The notes under the pieces were generated by a model. The model searched no databases and was not told the origin of the DNA. It was given only the letters and a program-made list of their open reading frames with translations. Below are positions 16,801-25,778 of a stretch of DNA of 64,000 bases, piece by piece. The position numbers and the translations under genes were made by a program. Source of the DNA: Acidimicrobiia bacterium (lineage in GTDB: Bacteria; Actinomycetota; Acidimicrobiia; Acidimicrobiales; Bin134); contig JAJECA010000020.1 in the NCBI GenBank assembly GCA_022822265.1, positions 1 to 64,000 on the forward strand, read 5' to 3'. Numbering within the stretch: position 1 is the stretch's first letter; each line of letters opens with the position of its first letter.

Positions 16801-17341
16801 CGGCAACCATGGCCCGGCGGCACCCGTTGATGGCCGCCTTGGCCCCCAGCAAGTCGTATTGGGTCTCGATGATCAGCAAATCGACGCCGCCGTCCAGCAA
16901 GCCTCTAGCCTGCACCTCGAAGGCGTCGCGCAGCTCGGCGTAGCGGATCTGGCCCAGCGATGCCAGCTTGGTGCCCGGCCCCACCGACCCGGCCACCCAG
17001 CGGGGCCGATCACCAGTTGCATAACCGTGGGCGGCCTCTTTGGCGATGCGGGCCGCGGCCAGGTTGATCTCATAGGCCTGATCGGCGATGCCGTATTCGG
17101 CCAGAGGCACGGCGAAGGCCCCGAAGGTGGCGGTTTCCACTGCGTCCACCCCGATACCCAGGTACCTGTCGTGCATCTCGGCGATGAGCTCGGGCCTGGT
17201 CAAGCACAAGAGCTCGTTGCAGCCTTCCAAATCGGGGCCGCCGAAATCGTCGGCGCTCAGCGGTTGCTCTTGTACATAGGTTCCGAAGGCGCCGTCGTAG
17301 ATGAGGACGCGCTCGCGTGCCGCCTCCGAATAAGAACCCAC
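13838..17341 (-). CDS. metH: Cobalamin-dependent methionine synthase
   Basis: The 1167-residue protein has the full MetH layout. The homocysteine-binding domain (1-310) carries Zn ligands Cys224, Cys290 and Cys291 (IGGCCGTTP). The pterin/folate-binding domain (about 330-600) contains FLIVGERTNANGSRKF. The cobalamin domain has DVHDIGKN (about 740), whose His is the lower axial cobalt ligand. The C-terminal reactivation domain binds S-adenosylmethionine (HHRIRTEWGF and RYSWGYPACPDL near 1100). It methylates homocysteine with 5-methyltetrahydrofolate. The GTG at 17341 lies 8 bases after TACCCT (minus strand, 17355-17350), so translation is likely leaderless. No B12-riboswitch-sized leader is present in front of it. 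It overlaps the membrane-protein gene by four bases at the 3-prime end. Confidence 0.96.
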   Translation of the reverse strand: MGSYSEAARERVLIYDGAFGTYVQEQPLSADDFGGPDLEGCNELLCLTRPELIAEMHDRYLGIGVDAVETATFGAFAVPLAEYGIADQAYEINLAAARIAKEAAHGYATGDRPRWVAGSVGPGTKLASLGQIRYAELRDAFEVQARGLLDGGVDLLIIETQYDLLGAKAAINGCRRAMVAVGQEVPLQVQVTIEMTGRMLPGTEIGAALAALAPLDPAVFGLNCATGPAEMGEHLRVLSEQCPVPVSCIPNAGLPQVVDGRMHYDMGPDDLADYLARYVTELGVSVIGGCCGTTPEHLQAVIDRCAHLVPGPRPGQLPPSATSIYSPVPFAQDTSFLIVGERTNANGSRKFRDAMLEADWDGCLQIARDQVGEGAHLLDLCVDYVGRDGTADMDELAQRLATGVTAPLVLDSTEPDVMQAGLEWIGGRAVLNSANLEDGEAEGSRLDRVLKLAREYGAAVVCLLIDEEGQARDLEWKMRVAHRLYRLALDRYGLAPSDLIFDALTFPLSTGDDDLRQDGLATIEAIRRIKAELPGAYTTLGVSNVSFGLKPAARHVLNSMFLHECLDAGLDSAIVHAGRIIPLNRVDPHHRDVCLDLIYDRRGPDGLASEGRGDYDPLTELLAAFENVTAAAAVKEDRSGWPVEQRLEQRIIDGERDGLEADLDEALAGTPALDIVNNTLLAGMKVVGELFASGEMQLPFVLQSAETMKTAVSYLEPHMEKADDTGGKGRIVLATVKGDVHDIGKNLVDIILTNNGYDVHNLGIKVSIAEMIERALEVDAHAIGMSGLLVKSTLIMRDNLEELNTRNLHHLPVLLGGAALTRTYVERDMRETYQGRVFYGKDAFEGLAVMDRLGELRRTGVDDPEFGRRPGGRDLPRRPRRDAPGDVAADLPERAPSVAADNPVFEPPFLGSRVIRGIPVADIAEYVNETALFRNQWQFRPVDGEDDAAFKERIRPTMREQLTSAMAQGLLVPQVVYGYFAVNGSGDDLVVWDSPERTAEVCRFRYPRQPKDPYLCIADFFRPADGDEVDYAAFHIVTMGAEVSKAAAKLFADNRYQDYLLLHGLGVEMAEALAEHWHHRIRTEWGFVTEDGPTLIGLFRQQYRGGRYSWGYPACPDLEDNLTVAELLEAERIGIQVGEETSYQYQPEQTTSALICHHPQAKYFVAR

Positions 17342-17423
17342 AAGTGGTCAGGGTACTGGGCACGGGGCTGAGGATTGGTGCCGGATATCATCGCAGGGGC
17401 TTGAATCAACCCGAGGAGACCTG

Positions 17424-18893
<1,470 letters not shown>

Positions 18894-19407
18894 GCCACAG
18901 GAACACTCCGTAGGCCCCGCCGGCCACCACTACGGCGAAGGGGGCGAGGAGCCATTGCCGGGTGTCGAACAGCTTGTCGACGGCTTCAACCGGCCAGGAT
19001 GCCGCCATTAGGCCGATCGCCACGGCCAGAACGTTTACCACCACATGTCGCGCGGTCGCAGCCATCTCGATTCGGCCGAAGCAACCGCAGGGTTTTGCTG
19101 ATCCCGACCGGACCATGGCGGCGGCCACCACGGCGAACCCGGCATAGAGCGCGGCGAGGGCGGTGGCGGGAACAACGCCCCCGATGGTGAAGGCACTCAC
19201 CGCCACTATGAGCTCTACCAGGCCCAGCAGCCGCACCGCCCACTGGCTGTGGTAGAGCTGGAGTCGAGCCAGCGCGGCCGACGCCGGCTCGGGGGTGACT
19301 GCTTTTGATGCTCCGGCCGCGCCCAGCAAGACCGCGGCCATCAGGTAGACCGCGGCCGCGTACTCCATGGGCTATCGCATCTCCGCGGGCCGATACATCT
19401 CCATGGA

Positions 19408-20595
19408 TTACCGGGTGAATCGGCGCAGGGCGTGGCGGCGGCGCTCGGCGACGAGGGCGGCGCGGTCGTCGGCGCTGAGCCGGGGGGTGTCGGGATGGAG
19501 ATGGTTCTGGACCTCGGACGCCGGCATGAGCCTCAGTGTGGGCACCGGCGCGACCTCCGCGTTGTTCCACCTATAGGTGATGGCCCCTTGGGGGCAGCCG
19601 CCGAGGGCGATCCAGTTCTGGATGCCGGGGTCTTCATGGGAGATCACCACCCGCAGCACGCCGTCGGGGTCGAGGCGGGCTTGGGAGTCGTTCATGGTGG
19701 TGGGGAGGTTGATGTAGTCGAGGCTCTGATACCAGGTGTCGCCCACTTGGATGTTCCAGTACAGGCAGTCCGGCGGGGTCACCTCGAACAAAAGAGCCTC
19801 GTCCGGGGCCACCTCGTACCAGCACTGCCCGTAGGACTGCTTCTCGCTTCCCCCCTGGGCGCTCTGGCTCACCTTGTGGGGTGGAACATGGTCGAAGGAG
19901 TTGATTTGGCCCCGGTCGCGCTGGCCCCCGGCGAATTCGGTCCAGAACTTGGGCACGGTGTCCACCTCCCGGACCAACTCGTCGAACAGCTCGCAAGTTC
20001 GCACCGGATCGAGTCGGACGGGCGGTCCCGACGGGTCGAGGCATTCGAAATAGAGCTCTGCTTGGCTTTCGGCGGCCCAGTCGGAGAAGAACTGGCGCAC
20101 GAACAGCCGGCTCTCGGTCGGCTCGACTTGGAACCAGTCGCCGATGTGGTCGCCGGGGTCGGGGTCGGGGCTGAAGACCACGTTTATGCGGCCGTCGCCG
20201 ATGTCGGTCAGATCTGTGCTGCCGACGTCGACGTGCTGGATGATGCGCCCCCGGCCGAAGCTGTGGTCCATAAGCGAAATCCCCAGGTAGCGCAGCGTGT
20301 CGATGCGGCCGGTGAGGCGGTAGGTGTGGCTCAGATCAACCGGTGCGGTCATGTACATGGCGTCGGGATTGTCCTGGCCCACCTTGAAGGGGTACACCCA
20401 GCCCAGCTCGGGATGGCAGGGATCGTTGTTCTCCACGATCCGGTCATAGGCCCAAAAGAACATCCTCAGGTGGTGGCGCAATCCCTCGGCCTGCTCGGAG
20501 GGATCGGCCCCGCGGGCCGGATCGAATACATAGTCGGCCGACTGCTTGAGGCCGTCGCACAGCCGATCCCAGGCAGCCTTCAGTTCATTGTCCAC
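19408..20595 (-). CDS. DUF1214-domain protein
   Basis: The 395-residue soluble protein has a C-terminal region (about 250-365) with YWNIQVGDTWYQSLDY, RVVISHEDPGIQNWI and a GAITYRW ending, as in DUF1214 proteins, which are common in actinobacteria and usually carry no assigned biochemical function. The N-terminal part (1-240) is rich in Asp and aromatic residues and has no signal peptide. The start at 20595 is a GTG giving MDNELKAAWDRL; TAGACA lies six bases before it and may be a weak -10 for a leaderless mRNA. Relatives are often found near lipid and steroid genes in mycobacteria, but nothing of the sort is nearby here. Confidence 0.75.
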   Translation of the reverse strand: MDNELKAAWDRLCDGLKQSADYVFDPARGADPSEQAEGLRHHLRMFFWAYDRIVENNDPCHPELGWVYPFKVGQDNPDAMYMTAPVDLSHTYRLTGRIDTLRYLGISLMDHSFGRGRIIQHVDVGSTDLTDIGDGRINVVFSPDPDPGDHIGDWFQVEPTESRLFVRQFFSDWAAESQAELYFECLDPSGPPVRLDPVRTCELFDELVREVDTVPKFWTEFAGGQRDRGQINSFDHVPPHKVSQSAQGGSEKQSYGQCWYEVAPDEALLFEVTPPDCLYWNIQVGDTWYQSLDYINLPTTMNDSQARLDPDGVLRVVISHEDPGIQNWIALGGCPQGAITYRWNNAEVAPVPTLRLMPASEVQNHLHPDTPRLSADDRAALVAERRRHALRRFTR

Positions 20596-20632
20596 GCCGT
20601 ATGTCTAGCCGCGCGGGGCGGACTCCACCGCC

Positions 20633-21058
20633 TCAGGCAGCGGACTTCGGAACTGAGTAGTAGGAGGTATGGGAGCGCTGAAGGTGAGCTGGCAAACGGC
20701 TGAGTTGGGCGTTGTTGAGCGGGGGCAGGCGGCGCCTGACGGCGTAGCCAGCGTGGCCCTCTGAGGCCAGCCGGAACATCACCAGACGGTGCAGGGTGCG
20801 GTGCAGGCCTCCTCGGGGCCCCGCCTTGGGGCTGATCCCCAGTTGCAGGGCAATAGGGGCTACCGACAACTCGAACCCGTCAGGCGAGTTGTCAAACTCG
20901 TGGGCCACATGGCGCAGGAGCCAGGCGGCAGTGGGGCCGATGACCCCCAGCCAGAACTGCTCCACATATCTCGAACGGGGATCGTGCCCGCTTTCCTCGG
21001 TGACCAGGTCGCGCCAAGGCTCAATCCAGAGAGAAGAGTGCATGAAGGGGGACGTCAT
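20633..21058 (-). CDS. Conserved-type hypothetical protein, possible winged-helix fold
   Basis: The 141-residue protein carries IEPWRDLVTEESGHDPRSRY near residue 12, then EQFWLGVIGPTAAWLLRHVA, a pattern I recall from uncharacterised actinobacterial proteins. The region 65-115 (SVAPIALQLGI...LHRTLHRLVMFRLAS) reads like a helix-turn-helix or winged-helix with a basic C-terminus, which would suggest DNA binding; this is inference. An alternative start is the ATG at 21043. Upstream lies an AT-rich stretch with an inverted repeat (21094-21126) that could be its own or the sirtuin gene's control site. Confidence 0.6.
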   Translation of the reverse strand: MTSPFMHSSLWIEPWRDLVTEESGHDPRSRYVEQFWLGVIGPTAAWLLRHVAHEFDNSPDGFELSVAPIALQLGISPKAGPRGGLHRTLHRLVMFRLASEGHAGYAVRRRLPPLNNAQLSRLPAHLQRSHTSYYSVPKSAA

Positions 21059-21165
21059 GAGAGGATCGTTTCTGCCAGCTAGTGCTTTGCCAGATACAAG
21101 GAGGAAGATTTAGATGTATCTTGTATATTCTCATGTAACTCTGTCAAGGCCTAGGTAGGGAATTC
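21059..21165. promoter_or_regulatory. AT-rich divergent intergenic region with inverted repeat ATACAAG/CTTGTAT
   Basis: In an otherwise GC-rich window this 107-base gap is AT-rich. ATACAAG (21094-21100) and CTTGTAT (21120-21126) are inverted, and an overlapping GATAC/GTATC pair (21093-21097/21116-21120) shares them. The repeats sit between the divergent hypothetical gene (start 21058) and sirtuin gene (start 21166), as expected for an operator or a pair of promoters. No regulator is identified. Confidence 0.4.
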
Positions 21166-21939
21166 ATGCGTCCCATCGAGGAATTGTCCGATGAGATCGC
21201 GGCAGCGCGAACGGTGCTGTCCGCCGCGGCGAGAGTTGTGGTGCTCACTGGGGCGGGGATCTCCACCGACAGCGGCATCCCGGACTTCCGGGGGCCCGAG
21301 GGGCTTTGGACCAAGAACCCCGAGGCGGAGAAAACGGCCACGCTGTCGTCGTATGTGTCCGACCCCGAGTTGCGCAAGCGCAACTGGCAGCGACTGGCCG
21401 AGGGGTCGATGTGGGAAGGCAAAGAACCCAACTCGGGCCACCGGGCGCTGGTGGACCTGGAGGGGCAAGGCAAGCTGCACACGCTGATCACCCAGAACGT
21501 CGACGGCCTCCATCGGGCCGCGGGCACCTCAGAAGATCGTTTGGTTGAGATCCACGGCACCACGTCCAAAGTACGCTGCCTCGACTGCGGGGACACTGCT
21601 CCAATGGAGTACGCCTTGGAGCGGGTGAGAGCGGGGGAGGCCGATCCGCCGTGTCGCATCTGCGGCGGCATCTTGAAGTCGGCCACCATCTCGTTCGGCC
21701 AGAACCTGGTGATGGCCGACCTGCACCGCTCCGAGCAGGCCGCCATGGCCTGCGACGTGTTGTTGGCGGTTGGCTCCACCCTGACCGTGTATCCGATTGC
21801 CAACGTGGTACCCATCGCCCATCAGGCGGGTGCTCCGGTGGTGATTGTGAATGCCGAGCCCACCCCGTTCGACGGCTTGGCCGCCGCGGTGGTGCCGGCC
21901 TCGATCAGCAAGGCGCTGCCGCTGATCGTAGCGGCGTGA
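21166..21939 (+). CDS. cobB: NAD-dependent protein deacylase (sirtuin, SIR2 family)
   Basis: The 257-residue protein contains GAGISTDSGIPDFRGP near residue 29 (NAD pocket), TQNVDGLH near 110, the catalytic His in EIHGTTS near 128 and two Zn-binding pairs, CLDCG near 139 and CRICG near 164. These are the defining features of bacterial sirtuins. It would remove acetyl or longer acyl groups from lysines using NAD, typically controlling acetyl-CoA synthetase and other central enzymes. The Tyr/Arg pair that marks desuccinylases was not confidently identified. The gene is divergent from the hypothetical protein at 21058 and is followed by its own promoter-separated neighbour, the MoeB-type gene. 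Confidence 0.93.
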   Translation: MRPIEELSDEIAAARTVLSAAARVVVLTGAGISTDSGIPDFRGPEGLWTKNPEAEKTATLSSYVSDPELRKRNWQRLAEGSMWEGKEPNSGHRALVDLEGQGKLHTLITQNVDGLHRAAGTSEDRLVEIHGTTSKVRCLDCGDTAPMEYALERVRAGEADPPCRICGGILKSATISFGQNLVMADLHRSEQAAMACDVLLAVGSTLTVYPIANVVPIAHQAGAPVVIVNAEPTPFDGLAAAVVPASISKALPLIVAA

Positions 21940-21948
21940 CTTTGGGGA

Positions 21949-21977
21949 TTGGTAAAATCGGACTAACTAGGTAGGAT
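21949..21977 (+). promoter_or_regulatory. Promoter of the rhodanese-MoeB gene
   Basis: TTGGTA (21949-21954), a 17-base spacer and TAGGAT (21972-21977) form a good sigma-70-type promoter. The start would be near 21984, which rules out the GTG at 21980 as start codon and gives a leader of about 55 bases to the ATG at 22040. The spacer holds CGGACTAACTAGG, a partly symmetric sequence that could bind a repressor. Confidence 0.5.
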
Positions 21978-21981
21978 TTGT

Positions 21982-21993
21982 GGGGAATTCCCC
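21982..21993. repeat. Perfect 12-bp palindrome GGGGAATTCCCC
   Basis: It lies at the predicted transcription start of the rhodanese-MoeB gene. A perfect 12-mer here may be an operator or the first stem of the leader mRNA. Confidence 0.4.
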
Positions 21994-22039
21994 TCCGACA
22001 CCTGACCGGATTCCCGCCACGATAGAGGTGACCTTCGCC

Positions 22040-23203
22040 ATGTCCACGTTCAGAAATCTGCTGAGAGAGGCCAAGGCCGTGATCCGGGAGACCGACCCGG
22101 CAGGGGCGGCGGCGATGCTGGCCGAAGGCGCGGTGCTCCTCGATGTGCGAGAGCCCGACGAGTTCGAGCAAGGAGCGGTGCCCGGCTCCGTGCACATACC
22201 CCGGGGCAATCTCGAGCCCAACGTGGAGAACCGCCTGTCCGACAAAGACACCCCGGTGGTTGTCATGTGCGCGGGCGGCGTGCGCTCGGCGTTCGCGGCC
22301 CAGACCCTTCAGGAAATGGGCTACGCCGACGTGGTGTCCATGGACGGCGGGTTCAACCGGTGGAAGGACGAGGGCCGGGATTGGGCGCTGCCGGTGTCGC
22401 TGAACCCTGACCAGCGCAATCGGTACCATCGCCACCTGCTGTTGCCCGAGGTGGGCACCGAGGGGCAGATCAAGCTGCTGGATGCCAAGGTTTTGTGCCT
22501 GGGCGCCGGCGGGCTGGGCTCGCCTGCTGCCCTGTACCTGGCCGCTGCGGGAGTGGGAACCGTAGGCATCGTGGACATGGACGTGGTGGACGCCTCCAAC
22601 CTCCAGCGCCAGATTCTCCACAACCTCGACCGGGTGGGGGACCGCAAGGTGGACTCGGCCAAGAAGACGCTCAATGCCTTGAATCCGGACGTGAACGTGG
22701 TGACCTACGACGTGCGGCTGGGCGCCGACAACATTGTCGACATCATCAAGGACTACGACGTGATCGTGGACGGCGCCGACAACTTCCCGGTGCGCTACAT
22801 GCTCAACGACGCCTCGGTGAAGCTGGGCATCCCCGTGGTCCACGGGTCGATCTTCCGGTTCGAGGGCCAGATCACGGTGTTCGATCCCCGCAACGGCCCC
22901 ACCTACCGGGACATGATCCCCGAGCCTCCTCCCGCCGAGATGGCCCCCAGTTGTGCCGAAGCCGGGGTGCTGGGTGTGCTGCCGGGCATCGTGGGTTCGA
23001 TCCAGGCGCTGGAGGCCATCAAGCTGATCTTGGGCCACGGCGACACCCTGGTGGGGCGCCTGCTGGCCTTCGACGCCAGCGAGATGTCGTTTAGGGAGTA
23101 CCGGCTGCGGCCCGACCCCGATCAACCCGTCACCTGGGAGAACCGCGACAAGATCCAGATTGTCGAGCTCGACGGTCTCTGCGCTCCTGCCCCAATGGGC
23201 TAG
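22040..23203 (+). CDS. Rhodanese-MoeB/ThiF-type sulphur-carrier adenylyltransferase (N-terminal rhodanese)
   Basis: The 387-residue protein fuses a rhodanese domain (20-115, active-site Cys77 in VMCAGGVRS) to an E1-like adenylyltransferase domain (125-380, ATP loop GAGGLGSP at 155-162, conserved NLQRQ at 187-191 and Cys about 305 in SCAEAG). Such enzymes adenylate the C-terminal glycine of MoaD/ThiS-like sulphur carriers and load sulphur on them for molybdopterin, thiamine or cysteine synthesis. Actinobacterial MoeZ carries the rhodanese at the C-terminus, whereas here it is N-terminal. The first Zn CxxC pair of E. coli MoeB is replaced (TYRDM), as I recall for actinobacterial relatives. The ATG at 22040 with GAGGTG upstream is chosen over GTG 21980. 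Confidence 0.9.
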   Translation: MSTFRNLLREAKAVIRETDPAGAAAMLAEGAVLLDVREPDEFEQGAVPGSVHIPRGNLEPNVENRLSDKDTPVVVMCAGGVRSAFAAQTLQEMGYADVVSMDGGFNRWKDEGRDWALPVSLNPDQRNRYHRHLLLPEVGTEGQIKLLDAKVLCLGAGGLGSPAALYLAAAGVGTVGIVDMDVVDASNLQRQILHNLDRVGDRKVDSAKKTLNALNPDVNVVTYDVRLGADNIVDIIKDYDVIVDGADNFPVRYMLNDASVKLGIPVVHGSIFRFEGQITVFDPRNGPTYRDMIPEPPPAEMAPSCAEAGVLGVLPGIVGSIQALEAIKLILGHGDTLVGRLLAFDASEMSFREYRLRPDPDQPVTWENRDKIQIVELDGLCAPAPMG

Positions 23204-23244
23204 TTGCCGTTCAATTCGGCCAGCTCCTGCCCCAATGGGCTAGT
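23183..23244. repeat. 22-bp direct repeat at a convergent gene junction
   Basis: GCTCCTGCCCCAATGGGCTA plus GT occurs at 23183-23204 and again at 23223-23244. The first copy encodes the last residues and stop of the MoeB-type protein; the second contains the stop codon (TAG, minus strand) of the DUF2304 gene. It looks like a small tandem duplication of the gene end. Confidence 0.8.
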
Positions 23245-23605
23245 CCTCGGGTCCGGCGTCTTTCCTCTGCTCTTCCAGTTCCTGGCGCAAAAGCGCCACC
23301 TCTTCCATGAGGATCTGGATGCGCTGCTCGGTGCGGCTGAGCTCCCAGGAGTACTGCACCAGCACGATAAGCACGAATCCCAAAGCGGCCATGAACACCA
23401 GCGACGGGGTGTAATCCACTCCTAGCCAGCCCCCCACGGTGTCGGCCACGTCGGGCGCCGCGGCCAGTACCAGCATCAAGGCCGAGGTGATCATCCACAA
23501 CATTCCGTACTTGGAGACCATCCCGCCTCGGCGCTGGAGCTTGAGGATGATGGCCACCACAACGGCGGCCAAAAGGGCAGAGACAATTCGGGCAGTGAGG
23601 CTCAT
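23240..23605 (-). CDS. DUF2304 small membrane protein
   Basis: The 121-residue protein has three hydrophobic segments (residues about 6-25, 35-52 and 68-87), followed by a coiled-coil-like acidic tail (SWELSRTEQRIQILMEEVALLRQ) to the C-terminus. This size and layout match DUF2304 proteins, which are usually encoded beside polyprenyl-phosphate glycosyltransferases and are thought to assist them in the membrane. The ATG at 23605 overlaps the TGA of the glycosyltransferase gene (ATGA), so translation is coupled. The tail is probably cytoplasmic. The catalytic contribution of the family is not known. Confidence 0.85.
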   Translation of the reverse strand: MSLTARIVSALLAAVVVAIILKLQRRGGMVSKYGMLWMITSALMLVLAAAPDVADTVGGWLGVDYTPSLVFMAALGFVLIVLVQYSWELSRTEQRIQILMEEVALLRQELEEQRKDAGPED

Positions 23606-24312
23606 GATCGACCTCCGATGAAGACGGCGAGCAAGGTTCGGGCGTAGTGGAAGACCAGGGTGGCCCCCTGGGTGGAGGGTTGGCCGCCTTGGCGGGGGAT
23701 CATTGCCACCGGCACCTCTTTGATGGTCAGCCCGGCGCGGGCGGCGATCGAAAGGCCGAGCAGGTTGTCGAGGTATCCCGCCGGCAGTTGCTGGGAGAAG
23801 AGCTCCACGCAGGGCCTCGACATGGCCCAAAACCCCGATGTGGGGTCGGTGAGCACCACACCGCGGCGATGGCGGAGCACTCGGCTGACCAGGCGCATGG
23901 CCGCTCGCCGGGTGCGGGACACCCGGTAGGGAGCAGCGCAGTCGGGATGGAACCGGCTGCCCAGCACGAGATCTGCCCCCAAGCGGGAGGCGGCCAGCAG
24001 AGCGGGGATGTCGGTAGCGGCGTGCTGGCCGTCGGCGTCCAGCACTAGAGCGTGGTCCCAAGGGCGGCGGGCGGCGTAGCGGAAGCCGAGCCGAAGGGCG
24101 GCCCCGTACCCCAGGTTGACCGGCAGCCTCAACACGGTGGCTCCCGCGGCAGATGCCTTCTCGGAGGTGCTATCTACTGAGCCGTCGTCCACCACGACGA
24201 CCTCCGCGAGACCGGGGCAAGCCCGCTGAATCTGGGAGACCACCGCTCCCACGGTGCTCTCCTCGTTGTAGGCCGGGATCACCGCGATCAGCCTCGGGTT
24301 GTCCACCGGCAC
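23602..24312 (-). CDS. GT2 glycosyltransferase, polyprenyl-phosphate (DPM1-like) type
   Basis: The 236-residue protein has IAVIPAYNEEST (residues 9-20), VVDDGSVDST (40-49) and the metal-binding DADGQH (92-97), which are the signatures of dolichol-phosphate mannosyltransferase-like GT2 enzymes. The short C-terminal hydrophobic stretch (LVFHYARTLLAVFIGG) could anchor it to the membrane. It would transfer a hexose from a nucleotide sugar to polyprenyl phosphate on the cytoplasmic side. The DUF2304 gene overlaps its stop and a GT-C-like membrane protein gene lies 3 bases upstream. The three would form a lipid-linked sugar donor plus acceptor-side transferase system (inference). Confidence 0.9.
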   Translation of the reverse strand: MPVDNPRLIAVIPAYNEESTVGAVVSQIQRACPGLAEVVVVDDGSVDSTSEKASAAGATVLRLPVNLGYGAALRLGFRYAARRPWDHALVLDADGQHAATDIPALLAASRLGADLVLGSRFHPDCAAPYRVSRTRRAAMRLVSRVLRHRRGVVLTDPTSGFWAMSRPCVELFSQQLPAGYLDNLLGLSIAARAGLTIKEVPVAMIPRQGGQPSTQGATLVFHYARTLLAVFIGGRS

Positions 24313-24315
24313 AGC

Positions 24316-25704
24316 CTAGGTAGCGACGCCGGCCAAGGCGGCCCCGGCGGTGGCCAACACCACGGCGGTAAGGCCCCAGCGGATGATGCGGTTGTCCAAT
24401 ACCGGCACGAATGCGGCCACCGCGAAGGGCAGCAGCGAGAGCCCATATCGGGGATTGGTGTCGAAATAGATTCCCAGCGACAGGTAGCTGGTCACCATGG
24501 TCACCACCCCGGTGGCGACCATTCCGACGGCGGCGGCTGCGGCCAACGCCCGATGGATCGATCCTTTGGCCGCGAACAGCGCCACCGCCCCCAACCCGGC
24601 GATGACCAGCAGATTCAGCAAGCCTCCCAGCGGCTCGAGCAGGCTTCGGGGGAGCGTGTCGGGAACGAACGGATCACGCAGCGGGCTGAGGGCCGAGAAG
24701 AGCTCGTCGCCCAGGCGGTCCCACTGGAAGCCGTCAACCTCATAGATGGCGTTGGTGGGCAGCTGCTTCGCGGGGATATGGCCTCGGGCATCTTGTACCG
24801 CCGACCACGTGATGATCGAGGCCACCGTGATAATCACCGCGGCACCGGTCACCATGCACCAACTGCGGATCTTGTCCGGGGTCAGCTCGTCACGCCGTTG
24901 CCAGGCCCGCACCGCCAGATACACCACGGCCGCCCCCACCGCCACCGAGTTGGTGAACTTGAGCCACACCGACACCAGTGCAGCCAGCGGCAACAGCCAG
25001 CCCGGCGCCCGTCCGCTCTCCCAGCGCAGGGCGGCGGCGAGCACCAATGCCCCGCCCAACAAAGCGGTGGTGTCGGGATTGATGATCGACGACTCGTGAA
25101 GCGCGGTGGGCGACACGGCCAGCAAGCCGATCAACGGCGCCTTTGTCCAGCTCGACGCCCCCAGGCTGCCCAGCACATACCACAGCACCACCGCCGCAGC
25201 CCCCAGCCACAAGATGCCCATCAGGCGGGCACCGCTGACCGGACTGTCAACGCCGGGCGCGGCGTCGATCACCGACCCTCCCAGCGCGGTGGCGGTGTAG
25301 TACACCGGCGGATGGGCAGACGCGGTGTTGAGCCCGGAGTTGGGGAACTGGTCGGGGGCCAGCAGGAGCGAGCCGCAGGGGGGCAGTCGCACCTGGACGA
25401 TGCTGTCGGGGGAAAGCTGGGCCGCTCCCCGCTCCCCGGTGAGGTGGAGCCAATCGTTCAGGGCGTCGATCGACAGCCGCAGCGGGTAGTCGATTCCCCG
25501 GCAAGAGGCCTCCTCCATGGCTTGCTGACCGATGGTGTCACCGTGTCGGGGCACATGGAAGGGCGACTTGAGGGCGTAGTCCATGTGCTGGAGCTCGTCG
25601 ATGTGCGACAGGGCCTGATGATCTCGCACGTGCAGCCCCACCAGCACCGCCACGGCCACCAGCACCGCCGCCAGCGCCACTCGGTCCCAATTCCTCGGAG
25701 ACAC
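24316..25704 (-). CDS. Polytopic membrane protein, GT-C/DUF2142-like glycosyltransferase
   Basis: The 462-residue protein has about ten membrane segments. After the first helix (10-26) it has an extracytoplasmic loop with SHIDELQH (Asp36, Glu37), the acidic pair expected in the first loop of GT-C transferases, and later NTASAHPPVYYT. This layout fits DUF2142 and PMT-like enzymes that use polyprenyl-linked sugars. GTG 25704 is preferred over an upstream GTG at 25728, because TACTCT (25716-25711) lies 6 bases before it, giving a leaderless mRNA. It leads the operon with the DPM1-like transferase and DUF2304 protein. Its acceptor may be a wall polymer or a glycoprotein; this is not resolved. Confidence 0.7.
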   Translation of the reverse strand: MSPRNWDRVALAAVLVAVAVLVGLHVRDHQALSHIDELQHMDYALKSPFHVPRHGDTIGQQAMEEASCRGIDYPLRLSIDALNDWLHLTGERGAAQLSPDSIVQVRLPPCGSLLLAPDQFPNSGLNTASAHPPVYYTATALGGSVIDAAPGVDSPVSGARLMGILWLGAAAVVLWYVLGSLGASSWTKAPLIGLLAVSPTALHESSIINPDTTALLGGALVLAAALRWESGRAPGWLLPLAALVSVWLKFTNSVAVGAAVVYLAVRAWQRRDELTPDKIRSWCMVTGAAVIITVASIITWSAVQDARGHIPAKQLPTNAIYEVDGFQWDRLGDELFSALSPLRDPFVPDTLPRSLLEPLGGLLNLLVIAGLGAVALFAAKGSIHRALAAAAAVGMVATGVVTMVTSYLSLGIYFDTNPRYGLSLLPFAVAAFVPVLDNRIIRWGLTAVVLATAGAALAGVAT

Positions 25705-25778
25705 CTGCCAAGAGTAGGCGCAGAACACCAGTGTCCATAGCAGCCGGCGGTATCGGGGGGTCGTACACTGTGCAGCGC

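Noticed and set aside
17342..17423. Cobalamin riboswitch before metH
   Set aside because: The gap to the divergent pepA gene is only 82 bases and the -10 box lies 8 bases before the metH start, leaving no room for a leader on that strand.
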